Assembly: GCF_018736065.1 (NCBI RefSeq)
Contig: NZ_CP076128.1
Coordinates: 620,001-684,000, forward strand
Direction of reading: 5' to 3'
Length of the DNA: 64,000 bases
From: Flammeovirga kamogawensis
Lineage (GTDB): Bacteria; Bacteroidota; Bacteroidia; Cytophagales; Flammeovirgaceae
The translations under genes and the position numbers were made by a program. The notes under the pieces were generated by a model. It searched no databases and had not been told where the DNA came from. It saw only the letters and a program-made list of their open reading frames with translations. Shown here piece by piece: positions 32,686-40,756 of the stretch (positions within the stretch are counted from its first letter, which is position 1; the number at the start of each line of letters is the position of its first letter).

Positions 32686-33070
32686 AATAAAGATAAGGCA
32701 TAGGTTTACAATGTCGATATTTTTCGACGCTTGTAAAACATAAAAAATGGAGGTGAGAATTTGAAAAAAAGAGTTGAGAGAAGTAGGTTCTAAGTAGCTG
32801 ATTATAACAATGGAAATTTGCTAGAAACGTACTTAAGGCTTCTTCATCTATATTTTTTGTACTTGTTGCTATTTCTTGAGGTTCAATGAGGAGACTAATC
32901 TCATCAAATTCATCTTCGTTTACTACGTTAAATTTAGTTTTAAAAGATAAAACCTCTTGAACAGGTATACTAAAATGTAAGTCAATATCAAGCATACAGA
33001 TTTTGATCTCTTTACTAAGAGAATTAAATACCGAATAGGCTTTTCTCGACCACCTTTTAAAGAAAAACAT
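32675..33070 (-). CDS. Small protein with RWSRK motif upstream of the TonB receptor
   Basis: A 131-residue protein. I chose the ATG at 33070; a TTG three codons earlier is the alternative. The N-terminus FKRWSRKAYSVFNSLSKEIK is a pattern I remember from short proteins found just upstream of vitamin B12-type TonB receptors in Bacteroidota. The middle is acidic (NVVNEDEFDEISLLIEPQEI), and the C-terminus is aromatic, with CFTSVEKYRHCKPMPYLYYE carrying a cysteine and two histidines near the end. No signal peptide is evident. The overlap with the receptor gene argues for coupled synthesis. The function is unknown. Confidence 0.55.
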   Translation of the reverse strand: MFFFKRWSRKAYSVFNSLSKEIKICMLDIDLHFSIPVQEVLSFKTKFNVVNEDEFDEISLLIEPQEIATSTKNIDEEALSTFLANFHCYNQLLRTYFSQLFFSNSHLHFLCFTSVEKYRHCKPMPYLYYEK

Positions 33071-33172
33071 TTTGTTCAAATTTGATTATAGTTCAAAGTA
33101 AGCGTTTCTATTTATAAATATTAGAAATTGCCTGTTAGCTAATAACAAAAATTAACAACTTGTTTTGAAAAT

Positions 33173-33203
33173 AAAAAAAAGCAGACCAATAACTGATCTG
33201 CTT
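33173..33203 (-). terminator. Intrinsic terminator of the exported protein gene
   Basis: TCTGCTT (33203-33197) pairs with AAGCAGA on the minus strand, followed by eight Ts (complement of the A run 33173-33180). It ends the gene at 33230-33640. Confidence 0.7.
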
Positions 33204-33229
33204 CTTTTGGTACTTATTTCCTTAGTGAT

Positions 33230-33640
33230 TTACTTGTAATACTTTTTTAAACAATTAGATACAAAGTTCTTAATGGAAATTCTAGCACCCGGAATATATT
33301 GTATAGTTTCTTTACCTTCTATAAAACTAGTTTGCACAGTTTGTAATTCAATACTTTTAAATTCTACTCCATCGTTGTGTTGCATTAGGTTCTGAATTTC
33401 AGATACCAAACAGTTGATATCGCCCAACTGAGGTTTTTCAATAAACATTTCTTGGTTCATTGAAAGGTGACCTAATGTCTGTGCTTCTTCTATTCCAGAA
33501 TTAGCAATTAATCCCGCAATATGTTGAGTAGCTGTTGCTTTTAATTGAGCAAAAGAGTTTGAAATAAGCGCAGTTTGTGACTGAGCTTGAACTTGCATTC
33601 CTAAAAGGGTAAATAACGAAATTAATATTAGGCGTCTCAT
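33230..33640 (-). CDS. Small exported protein of unknown function
   Basis: A 136-residue protein with a signal peptide (MRRLILISLFTLLGMQVQAQ). The mature part is helical at first (QTALISNSFAQLKATATQHI), with a later region of short strands. Two cysteines (in INCLVSEIQ and SNCLKKYY) could form a disulfide in the periplasm. I recognise no family. It has its own terminator, and a TATTTTTG -7-like element lies on the minus strand at 33693-33686, about 46 bp before the start, so it is probably a single-gene unit. Confidence 0.55.
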   Translation of the reverse strand: MRRLILISLFTLLGMQVQAQSQTALISNSFAQLKATATQHIAGLIANSGIEEAQTLGHLSMNQEMFIEKPQLGDINCLVSEIQNLMQHNDGVEFKSIELQTVQTSFIEGKETIQYIPGARISIKNFVSNCLKKYYK

Positions 33641-33810
33641 GATGTAGGTTTGTAAATAGATTTTTGTTTTCTAGTTTCAATACTTCAAAAATAATAAATT
33701 AGTATGTTAAATTTACATTGAGTTCTAACTTATTTATATTCTTTTACTTTAATTTAAACAATTAGGTAATCAAGGTCATTAAATAGTTTAAATATAAATT
33801 AATTTCAAAA

Positions 33811-34506
33811 ATGATAGTAGTCACAGGTGGTTCAAAAGGTATTGGTAGAGCAATAATTAATAAGTTTGCAGGTATTGGTAAAAACGTAGTTGTTTGTGCT
33901 AGAAAATTAGCAGATTTAGAAAGTTTAAAGTGCGAAGTAGAGGAAGTTTACAATGTAACTGTTCATATTTTTCAGGCAGATGTTTCAAATAAAGAAGAAT
34001 GCCTAAGTTTTATTAATTATGTGAATGGTTTAGATGAAGATATTGAGATACTTGTAAATAATGCAGGTGTTTTTGTTCCTGGTTCAATTCATAATGAAGA
34101 TGAGGGAGCTTTTGAAATGATGATGCAGACAAATATGTATTCTACTTACTACATAACTAGAGGTCTGATAAACAAAATGATTGAAAAGAAAGAAGGATAT
34201 ATATTTAATATCGCTTCTGTAGCTTCTTTTGTTGCATATGCAAATGGCGGGTCTTATGCTATTTCTAAGCATGCTATGTTAGGCTTCTCGAGGTCTCTAA
34301 GAGAAGAAATGAAGCCTTATAACGTAAAAGTTACTTCTGTAATGCCAGGCGCTACTTATACAAATAGCTGGGCAGGGGTAGACCTTCCTGAAGAAAGATT
34401 CATTAAATCTCAAGATATTGCAGATTTAGTATTCTCTGCATATAACTTATCAAATAGTGCTGTGGTTGAAGATATAATTGTAAGACCACAATTAGGAGAT
34501 ATTTAA
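33811..34506 (+). CDS. Short-chain dehydrogenase/reductase
   Basis: A 231-residue NAD(P)-dependent oxidoreductase of the classical SDR family. The dinucleotide-binding motif is TGGSKGIG (5-12), the structural motif is NNAG (83-86), the catalytic serine lies in NIASVASF, and the active-site pair is Y149 and K153 (YAISK). The shape and ending PGATYTNSW resemble 3-oxoacyl-ACP-reductase-like members, but the substrate is unknown. It starts 170 bp from the divergent exported-protein gene and ends at a strong bidirectional terminator. Confidence 0.88.
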   Translation: MIVVTGGSKGIGRAIINKFAGIGKNVVVCARKLADLESLKCEVEEVYNVTVHIFQADVSNKEECLSFINYVNGLDEDIEILVNNAGVFVPGSIHNEDEGAFEMMMQTNMYSTYYITRGLINKMIEKKEGYIFNIASVASFVAYANGGSYAISKHAMLGFSRSLREEMKPYNVKVTSVMPGATYTNSWAGVDLPEERFIKSQDIADLVFSAYNLSNSAVVEDIIVRPQLGDI

Positions 34507-34513
34507 TAAAAAG

Positions 34514-34551
34514 AATTATGAGTTTAGCAAACTAGCTAAACTCATAATTTT
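34514..34551. terminator. Bidirectional intrinsic terminator
   Basis: Perfect 15-bp stem AATTATGAGTTTAGC (34514-34528) with GCTAAACTCATAATT (34535-34549), 6-nt loop, T/A runs at both ends, between convergent genes. Confidence 0.87.
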
Positions 34552-34556
34552 GTTAT

Positions 34557-35132
34557 CTATTTAATCCCAAATGGAGTTTCACATTCAACAATAAAATGCA
34601 TTCCTAAAGGAGCAATTCTTATTTCTTCTTCTGATTCATCAACCTCAATAAGCCTTTTCATATAAAGGTTTTCAATTATTATTTCTATATCAATTCCAGA
34701 ACAATTAAGTACTTCTAAAGCCCATTGTTCTACCGCTTTGAGTTTTATCCAAACTCTGGACGTTTCATATTCAATAAAGGAGTGCTTTTTTAAGTGATGT
34801 AATAATTCAACTTCTTCAAGCGATGCATCACGTAGTATTTTAACTAATGTAAGATGTTGTTTGCAAGGGTTTTGATAGGTGACAGCATTGGCTAGTAAAA
34901 TAGCCCACCTTTGCTGTTGCTTTTTTAGGCTTTCTAAAGCACTATCAGTAATAAAAGCATGAATTGTTTTTAAAGGTACTTTTCTAACGGAAATATTATT
35001 CTCTACCAAGAACTTTCTTGCCATTGTAATTATGGTATGAGAATTTATTTGTTGCCAATTATCAAATGATTTTGCGTTGGAATTACGCTCTGCAACATGT
35101 TCAAGAAATTTATAGTTGTCGGCTATACTCAT
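34557..35132 (-). CDS. Uncharacterised protein with Abi-alpha/DUF4393-like C-terminal half
   Basis: A 191-residue cytoplasmic protein. The segment KKQQQRWAILLANAVTY followed by HLTLVKILRDASLEEVELLH resembles the pattern W-x2-LLANA then F-x2-IL-x2-LS-x2-E of DUF4393 (Abi-alpha) proteins. That match is from memory and weak. The rest is helical with no membrane segment. The gene begins 14 bp after the stop of the Ate/Bpt-like gene, so both are probably made from one transcript. DUF4393 proteins are sometimes linked to abortive infection; nothing else here supports a defence role. Confidence 0.45.
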   Translation of the reverse strand: MSIADNYKFLEHVAERNSNAKSFDNWQQINSHTIITMARKFLVENNISVRKVPLKTIHAFITDSALESLKKQQQRWAILLANAVTYQNPCKQHLTLVKILRDASLEEVELLHHLKKHSFIEYETSRVWIKLKAVEQWALEVLNCSGIDIEIIIENLYMKRLIEVDESEEEIRIAPLGMHFIVECETPFGIK

Positions 35133-35146
35133 ATTTAACCTAATGC

Positions 35147-36514
35147 TTATTTGTCTTCTGACATCAATTCATGCCAATCTTCTTCTTTGCGACAAATATA
35201 ATCACTGATTTTTAATATGGCCATTTCAGGCGTACATAATCCAAAAGGCGACACCCATCTATTCTGATTATATCTAAAAGTTAACGGGTGGAAAAAAAAC
35301 TTTTGTTTGTCATCATCCCAAAAAGGCATAATCATCCATTCAGAACCATTTTTTTTACATGATAACCATTTAGAATTGGGGTATCTAGAAGCATTCCCCA
35401 TTTCTTCAATAGTTTCAAACTCTATATTAGAATTATTAATTACGTCTTTTAATTCTTGTATTGTATGATTCAGACGAGTTTCTACAAGTTGAACCTGACC
35501 AAAATATGCATTTATAAAATTAGCTATTTCTATAGGGTCATTACTTTTTAATAGATCAGCCATTCCATTTTTCAATTTAAAAAGATGAGGCTTAACCAAA
35601 TACTGATCTTCATCAGGTAAATAGATTACCGTCATTTGATGAAATTGTCCAATTGGATAGGATATATATATAGGTGCTTCTACAGCTTGCGTATAATCAA
35701 ACATATTATGCCATAAGCTTCCAAAGAAATTTTCTTCTTCTTTTACATAGCCAACTACTACAGCTGTTTTATTAATTTCTTTAACACCTTGTTGTAACTT
35801 ATGTAAGGTAATTGATCTTTTTGTACTCTTTAAGTCTATTGAATCCCAAAATTTCCATTTGCCTTGCCAATCAAAATATTCAACATTTGGTAATCTTAAT
35901 TTATAATCAAAGCAAGAGGGTTGATCTAAAGTATAGCCTGGGTAGTAGTAATTCATGCCATTAGATTGAGCCCATTTCATTTCAATAAGCATTGATATAA
36001 AACCTAAGCCATCACTTTTAAACTGCTCATCATAAATAGCCATTAAACTTGAAATAGCATTTTCTCCTACATCAAAATAAGAGACTGCTGCCAGTTGATT
36101 ATCATACCAAAAACTTATTTGCCAAGTACTATATGGAAGCGTGTCAAGATCTTGGTCAGATTCTACCCCAAAGTACTCAATAAGTACTTTATCATCTTCA
36201 TTAAAGCGTTTTTTTCTGTATTCAGTAAATAACTTTTTATGAGCTTTTGTTATTTTGAGAGGGCAAATTTCAACGATGAACTTCTTTTCAGTCTGGTTAA
36301 TTTTTTTTCGTTGAGATTTGGTAAACATATTCGGAGTAAGCGCACAACGAAGAGGGAGAACGCCTTGCATTTTCTCTTCAAAAAACATCATTTCATATGA
36401 TGCCATATTTTGGGCATGTCTAAAATATCCCTTAGCTAAAAGCTCATCAATTTTTTGTGGTGCTAAATTTTCATCATTCGGAGAAATTACACCAAAAGCT
36501 AAATCATAATACAT
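35147..36514 (-). CDS. Ate1/Bpt-like aminoacyl-tRNA-protein transferase family protein with extra C-terminal domain
   Basis: A 455-residue cytoplasmic protein. Residues 1-240 follow the arginyl/leucyl-tRNA-protein transferase plan: GYFRHAQNMASYE, VLPLRCALTPNMFTKSQRKK, then the GNAT-like part YSTWQISFWYDNQLAAVSYF, SLMAIYDEQFKSDGLGFISM and NYYYPGYTLDQPSCFDYKLR. Such enzymes add arginine or leucine to protein N-termini for degradation. The N-terminal cysteine motif (CPxCxxC type) of Bpt/Ate is missing. Residues 245-455 form an additional region (SYPIGQFHQMTVIYLPDEDQ; NASRYPNSKWLSCKKNGSEW) that I do not recognise. Likely cotranscribed with the 191-residue gene that follows. Confidence 0.62.
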   Translation of the reverse strand: MYYDLAFGVISPNDENLAPQKIDELLAKGYFRHAQNMASYEMMFFEEKMQGVLPLRCALTPNMFTKSQRKKINQTEKKFIVEICPLKITKAHKKLFTEYRKKRFNEDDKVLIEYFGVESDQDLDTLPYSTWQISFWYDNQLAAVSYFDVGENAISSLMAIYDEQFKSDGLGFISMLIEMKWAQSNGMNYYYPGYTLDQPSCFDYKLRLPNVEYFDWQGKWKFWDSIDLKSTKRSITLHKLQQGVKEINKTAVVVGYVKEEENFFGSLWHNMFDYTQAVEAPIYISYPIGQFHQMTVIYLPDEDQYLVKPHLFKLKNGMADLLKSNDPIEIANFINAYFGQVQLVETRLNHTIQELKDVINNSNIEFETIEEMGNASRYPNSKWLSCKKNGSEWMIMPFWDDDKQKFFFHPLTFRYNQNRWVSPFGLCTPEMAILKISDYICRKEEDWHELMSEDK

Positions 36515-36564
36515 TGTAAGAATTAAACTGAAAAAACACAGAAAATGTTCCCAATTAAAAAAAG

Positions 36565-36603
36565 TAATAAAAAAGGTGATCGTTCAAATCACCTTTTTTA
36601 TTA
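36565..36603. terminator. Intrinsic terminator of pyrE
   Basis: TAATAAAAAAGGTGAT (36565-36580) pairs perfectly with ATCACCTTTTTTATTA (36588-36603), 7-nt loop. It lies directly downstream of pyrE on the minus strand; the A/T arms supply the U tract. Confidence 0.85.
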
Positions 36604-36620
36604 CATCATTTTGTAATGTA

Positions 36621-37256
36621 TTATTTTCCCCATTCAGATGGAGAAGTACGCCATGATTTTAGAGATTCTAAATCATTTGCTTGTATGTAGTCTTTTTCTA
36701 ATGCTAATTCTAACATTGCATTGTAGTTAGATAAAGTAACAAGAGGAATACCAGCTTCTTTAAAATTATTCACAGATAAATCAAATCCGTAAGTAAATAT
36801 TGCTAACATACCCATTACCTCAATACCAGCTTCTTTTAATGCCTCTGCAGCTTTAAGAGAACTACCGCCAGTAGAAATTAAATCTTCTACAACAACAACT
36901 TTAGCACCTGATTTTAGTTCACCTTCAATCATATTCGTCATACCATGACCTTTTGGCTTAGAACGAACATAGGCAAAAGGAATTCCTAAAGCATCTGCAA
37001 TTAATGCTCCTTGAGGAATACCCGCTGTTGCTACACCAACAATTGCTTCTACGCCTTCAAATTGCTCTTGAATTTTTGCGCATAATGCATGTTTGATATA
37101 CGTTCTTGCTTGAGGGTGTGATAGCGACAACCTGTTGTCACAGTAGATTGGAGACTTCCATCCCGATGCCCAAGTGAAAGGGTCGTTTGGACGAATTTTG
37201 ATGGCATTGATTTCCAATAAAAGTGAAGCTACCTTCTTTGCAATTGTATTTTCCAT
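36621..37256 (-). CDS. pyrE: Orotate phosphoribosyltransferase
   Basis: PyrE joins orotate to PRPP, giving orotidine 5'-monophosphate in pyrimidine synthesis. The 211-residue protein has the phosphoribosyltransferase PRPP-binding signature VVVEDLISTGGSS (120-132), the N-terminal FTWASGWKSPIYCDNRLSL typical of bacterial OPRT, and AYVRSKPKGHG with the flexible loop. It is a single-gene unit with a strong terminator, divergent from recQ across a symmetrical -7 region. The pyrD gene, acting one step earlier, lies 2 kb away on the same strand. Confidence 0.94.
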   Translation of the reverse strand: MENTIAKKVASLLLEINAIKIRPNDPFTWASGWKSPIYCDNRLSLSHPQARTYIKHALCAKIQEQFEGVEAIVGVATAGIPQGALIADALGIPFAYVRSKPKGHGMTNMIEGELKSGAKVVVVEDLISTGGSSLKAAEALKEAGIEVMGMLAIFTYGFDLSVNNFKEAGIPLVTLSNYNAMLELALEKDYIQANDLESLKSWRTSPSEWGK

Positions 37257-37308
37257 TGTTATTGCTGATGTTGTAAGTATAGTTAAAACAGTAAAATCAC
37301 TGTTCTAT

Positions 37309-37326
37309 TTATTTTTGCAAAAATAA
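37309..37326. promoter_or_regulatory. Back-to-back -7 elements for pyrE and recQ
   Basis: The perfect 18-bp palindrome TTATTTTTGCAAAAATAA contains TATTTTTG on the + strand (37310-37317, towards recQ) and TATTTTTG on the minus strand (37325-37318, towards pyrE). Both match TAnnTTTG, so the two promoters would compete for the same DNA. No -33 TTG is found at the usual distance on either side. Confidence 0.4.
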
Positions 37327-37391
37327 GACAGAAATTGATAAAATAAATTTCTGATATTTGATTTCTGAAAAAATATTTGTCAATACTTGAT

Positions 37392-39305
37392 ATGAGAGAA
37401 GGATTCTTACAAATTTTAAAGAAATTTTGGGGGTATGATCAGTTTAGACCGCTACAAGAAGAGATAATTGAAAATGCTTTTGTAGGTAAAGATACACTCG
37501 CTTTGTTGCCAACGGGAGGTGGAAAATCAATTTGTTTCCAAGTTCCTGGTGTTGCAAGAAAAGGGGTGTGTATTGTGATCACACCTTTGATTGCTTTAAT
37601 GAAAGATCAAGTACAACAATTAAATGAAAGGGGTATTCCTGCCAAGGCATTATATTCTGGGTTAAATTTTAGAGAAATAGATATTCTTTTGGAGAATGTT
37701 GTACAAGGTGCGGTTAAATTTCTTTATGTATCTCCTGAAAGAATAAAAACGACAATTTTTCAGGAAAGATTAAAAAGAATGGCAGTTGGGTTATTAGTTG
37801 TTGATGAAGCACACTGTATTTCTCAATGGGGATTTGATTTTAGACCTCAATATTTAAAAATAGGTGAAATAAGAGAGCTTATTCCACAGGTGCCTTGTAT
37901 TGCATTAACAGCAACTGCAACACTCAAAACCCAAGAAGATATTATAGAGTACTTAAAATTTAATAAAAACTACAAAGTATTTAAAGGAAGTTTTAATAGG
38001 CCTAATTTATCATTTTCTGTCTTTCAAGAAGAAGATAGCCAACATAAAATGATGCAGATTCTTAATAATGTAAAAGGTAGTGCAATTGTTTATGTTAGAA
38101 CAAGGAAAATGGCTATGCAGGTGGCTCAATTACTACAAACAAATGGAATTTCTTCAGATTTTTACCATGGAGGTTTACCAACGGATCAGAGGGGTGTTAA
38201 ACAAACAGCATGGATTAATAACAATATACGTGTAATAGTAGCTACTAATGCTTTTGGGATGGGTATTGATAAGCCAGATGTTAGGTCCGTTGTTAACATA
38301 GGGTCTCCAGAGAGTATAGAGGCATTTTATCAAGAAGCTGGCAGGGGTGGACGTGATGGTAAAAAAGCTTACAGTGTATTATTGGTAAAGACAGATCAAA
38401 AAAGAAAGATTTTAGAATGGGTTGAAGAAAGGCATCCAAATGAAAAACTTCTAAGAAGAGTCTATTCCTGTTTAGGAAATATGTATCGTTTAGCTGTAGG
38501 TAGCGGAGAGATGGCTTCATTTCCTTTTTACATTAAACCTTTTATTAAAAAGTATGATTTACCTCCAACAGAAACATATTATGCATTAAGGCGACTTGAA
38601 GAACAAGAGGTTTTGATTTTTAATGAAAGTGTTTTTCATGACCCTGCAGTTATGATAAAATCGACTTCAGAAGATTTTTATGCATATCTAATTCGTCATC
38701 CTCATTTTGAGTTAATGATGAAAGGAATGCTCAGAATGTATGGTGGTGAAATGTTCAATTCTTTTGTGAAAATTGAAGAAAAGGATATTGCATTTACAAA
38801 TGGAATTCCCTTAGATCGTGTGCACTCTATGTTGTCTGAATTAGATAAAGTAGATATTATTAGTTACCAACCTAAGAAAGATAAACCTCAAATCACCTTT
38901 ATTTTACCTAGGTATTTACCAGAAAAATTACCAATAAATAAAAAACTACTTTCACAAAGAAAGAGTCATGATTATGCAAGAGCAAAAGCAATGATTCATT
39001 TTATAGAGAATAAAAATACATGTAGAAGTATTAGTATTCGTGAATATTTTGGTGACTATAGTGGAGAAAATTGTGGAGTATGTGACAATTGTTTATCGAA
39101 AAAGAAATTGAATACTTGGAAGAAAGATGTTTTACCATTTAAAGAACAAATCTTGAATCTTTTAAAAACAGACGAGTTCTCTCTTCATGAATTAGAGTTA
39201 GTGTTAAAACCTGTTGATTTAAAGGGTTTTACTCGTTCTTTGTCTGATTTATTTGAAAGAAAAATGGTTAAATGGAGTGCTTCAAAAAAAATAATTATTG
39301 CATAA
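37392..39305 (+). CDS. recQ: RecQ-family ATP-dependent DNA helicase
   Basis: A 637-residue 3'-to-5' helicase of superfamily 2. It shows FRPLQEEII (motif 0), LLPTGGGKS (Walker A, about 37-46), VVDEAHCISQWG (motif II), ALTATAT (motif III), ATNAFGMGIDKPDVR (motif V) and QEAGRGGRDG (motif VI). The zinc-binding part has CRSISIREYFGDYSGENCGV and CDNCL. A short winged-helix-like tail ends the protein; a complete HRDC domain is not obvious. I prefer the ATG at 37392 (MREGFLQILKKFWGYDQFRP); a TTG 15 bp upstream would add five residues. Followed by a terminator. Confidence 0.92.
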   Translation: MREGFLQILKKFWGYDQFRPLQEEIIENAFVGKDTLALLPTGGGKSICFQVPGVARKGVCIVITPLIALMKDQVQQLNERGIPAKALYSGLNFREIDILLENVVQGAVKFLYVSPERIKTTIFQERLKRMAVGLLVVDEAHCISQWGFDFRPQYLKIGEIRELIPQVPCIALTATATLKTQEDIIEYLKFNKNYKVFKGSFNRPNLSFSVFQEEDSQHKMMQILNNVKGSAIVYVRTRKMAMQVAQLLQTNGISSDFYHGGLPTDQRGVKQTAWINNNIRVIVATNAFGMGIDKPDVRSVVNIGSPESIEAFYQEAGRGGRDGKKAYSVLLVKTDQKRKILEWVEERHPNEKLLRRVYSCLGNMYRLAVGSGEMASFPFYIKPFIKKYDLPPTETYYALRRLEEQEVLIFNESVFHDPAVMIKSTSEDFYAYLIRHPHFELMMKGMLRMYGGEMFNSFVKIEEKDIAFTNGIPLDRVHSMLSELDKVDIISYQPKKDKPQITFILPRYLPEKLPINKKLLSQRKSHDYARAKAMIHFIENKNTCRSISIREYFGDYSGENCGVCDNCLSKKKLNTWKKDVLPFKEQILNLLKTDEFSLHELELVLKPVDLKGFTRSLSDLFERKMVKWSASKKIIIA

Positions 39306-39308
39306 AAA

Positions 39309-39337
39309 GAAAACACTCAAATTCTTGAGTGTTTTCT
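39309..39337 (+). terminator. Intrinsic terminator of recQ
   Basis: GAAAACACTCAA (39309-39320) with TTGAGTGTTTTC (39325-39336), 4-nt loop. The downstream T tract is short. Confidence 0.75.
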
Positions 39338-39411
39338 CCTAGATATTTTCATTAACTACAACAATCTTTGCATTTATATACGAATAAATGTAAATAAAGG
39401 TTGTACTGAAA

Positions 39412-40455
39412 TTATAACTGTTTCTTAAGAACAGCTTTGTTTATTTCTTTAACTAAAGCAGGACCTTCATAAATAAAACCAGTATAAACTTGGACTAATT
39501 TTGCTCCTGCTTCAAGTTTTTCAATAGCATCTTCGGCAGTATGAATACCTCCAACACCAATTATATCTAATGTTTTTCCAGATTTTTCGTATAAATAACG
39601 GATAACTTCTGTAGATCTTTTTCTAACAGGTACACCACTTAAGCCACCCATTCCAATGCTTTCTACTTTGTTTTTTGGTGTAGTTAAACCTTCTCTACTA
39701 ATTGTGGTATTTGTAGCAATAACACCGTCAATTTTTGTTTCTTGAACCACCTCGATGATATCATCTAGTTGATCATCAGTTAAATCTGGAGCAATTTTTA
39801 ATAAAATAGGTTTAGGTGTAGCCTTTTCACTATTTAATTTTTTTAATGTACTTAATAGCTCCTTTAAAGGCTCTTTATCTTGTAATGCTCTTAGATTTGG
39901 TGTATTGGGAGAAGAAATATTTACAGTGAAATAATCAACATGGTCAAATAAGGCATGAAAACCTTTTTCATAATCTAAGACTGCTTCTTCGTTTGGTGTA
40001 ACTTTATTTTTACCAATATTACCACCTACAATTACTTTTGATGTTCTTTTTTTTAAGCGTTCAACTGCTGCTTCAACACCTTCATTATTAAAGCCCATTC
40101 TGTTGATTAGCCCTTGATCAGGTGGTAATCTAAAAATTCTAGGTTTTTCATTGCCAGGTTGTCCAACAGGAGTTAGTGTACCAATTTCGATGAATCCGAA
40201 GCCAAAGCAAGCAAATTCATCAATCATTTTTGCATCCTTATCAAATCCAGCTGCTAATCCAACAGGAGAGGGGAATTTAATTCCAAATACTTCTCGTTCT
40301 AATTTAGGATCATTTACTTGGTAAATACCTTTTGCAATACCCTTTGCAAATGGTAAAGAGAAAGCTGTTTTTAAATAATTTACTGCAAAATGATGAATTT
40401 TTTCAGGATCAACCTGAAATAAAAACGGCCTAACAACAGATTTGTAGAAACTCAT
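39412..40455 (-). CDS. pyrD: Dihydroorotate dehydrogenase (quinone), class 2
   Basis: PyrD oxidises dihydroorotate to orotate, passing electrons to menaquinone; it is bound to the inner membrane by its N-terminal helix region. The 347-residue protein begins [20 protein letters not shown], typical of class 2, followed by [52 protein letters not shown] and [18 protein letters not shown] with the catalytic serine. [12 protein letters not shown] and the C-terminal FMN-binding [20 protein letters not shown] are clear. Its leader is predicted to form a 9-bp hairpin. Confidence 0.94.
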   Translation of the reverse strand: MSFYKSVVRPFLFQVDPEKIHHFAVNYLKTAFSLPFAKGIAKGIYQVNDPKLEREVFGIKFPSPVGLAAGFDKDAKMIDEFACFGFGFIEIGTLTPVGQPGNEKPRIFRLPPDQGLINRMGFNNEGVEAAVERLKKRTSKVIVGGNIGKNKVTPNEEAVLDYEKGFHALFDHVDYFTVNISSPNTPNLRALQDKEPLKELLSTLKKLNSEKATPKPILLKIAPDLTDDQLDDIIEVVQETKIDGVIATNTTISREGLTTPKNKVESIGMGGLSGVPVRKRSTEVIRYLYEKSGKTLDIIGVGGIHTAEDAIEKLEAGAKLVQVYTGFIYEGPALVKEINKAVLKKQL

Positions 40456-40484
40456 TACACCACACGGTTATAGTTTATCAAAGA

Positions 40485-40507
40485 ATACAAACAACAAATG
40501 TTTGTAT
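40485..40507 (-). promoter_or_regulatory. Hairpin in the pyrD leader
   Basis: ATACAAACA (40485-40493) and TGTTTGTAT (40499-40507) form a 9-bp inverted repeat with a 5-nt spacer, between the predicted pyrD promoter and its ATG. It has no T tract, so it is not a terminator. It may affect stability or translation of the mRNA. Confidence 0.35.
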
Positions 40508-40516
40508 AAAACGGTG

Positions 40517-40524
40517 CAAATGTA
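40517..40524 (-). promoter_or_regulatory. -7 promoter element of pyrD
   Basis: The minus strand reads TACATTTG, an exact TAnnTTTG match, 61 bp upstream of the start codon. No clear -33 TTG. Confidence 0.4.
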
Positions 40525-40756
40525 GTTAGAAATAGTATATAAGTGAAGTTTACTTTCTATAATTATTATTTAAAAGTGAATTAACAGAGCTTAAGTTGAT
40601 TTATATTCTCTCTTACTTATAAGGCTGTATCAATTAAAAAGTCGTAAAACATTGAGTTAATTACTTTAATTTATAGTCATATCTATATGCTTGTGAATGA
40701 AACTTTGTTCGTTGATTGCAATTAGCGACATTTGTGCGTTCAAAAAATGAAATAAC
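40525..40756. other. Rest of the pyrD-queA intergenic region
   Basis: This is the larger part of a 301-bp gap between divergent genes. It is AT rich; I see no convincing promoter for queA, no riboswitch-like structure and only a 17-codon ORF (40697-40750) that I do not regard as a gene. Confidence 0.5.

Noticed and set aside
33071-33229. Possible cobalamin riboswitch before the TonB receptor unit
   Set aside because: The region is short and AT rich, and no B12-box-like sequence or multi-stem structure can be seen.
34557-35132. Phage-defence interpretation of the DUF4393-like gene
   Set aside because: The match is weak and there are no other defence or mobile genes around it; housekeeping context is as likely.
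40525-40756. Possible preQ1 riboswitch before queA
   Set aside because: No compact hairpin with a following A-rich pseudoknot segment could be recognised.
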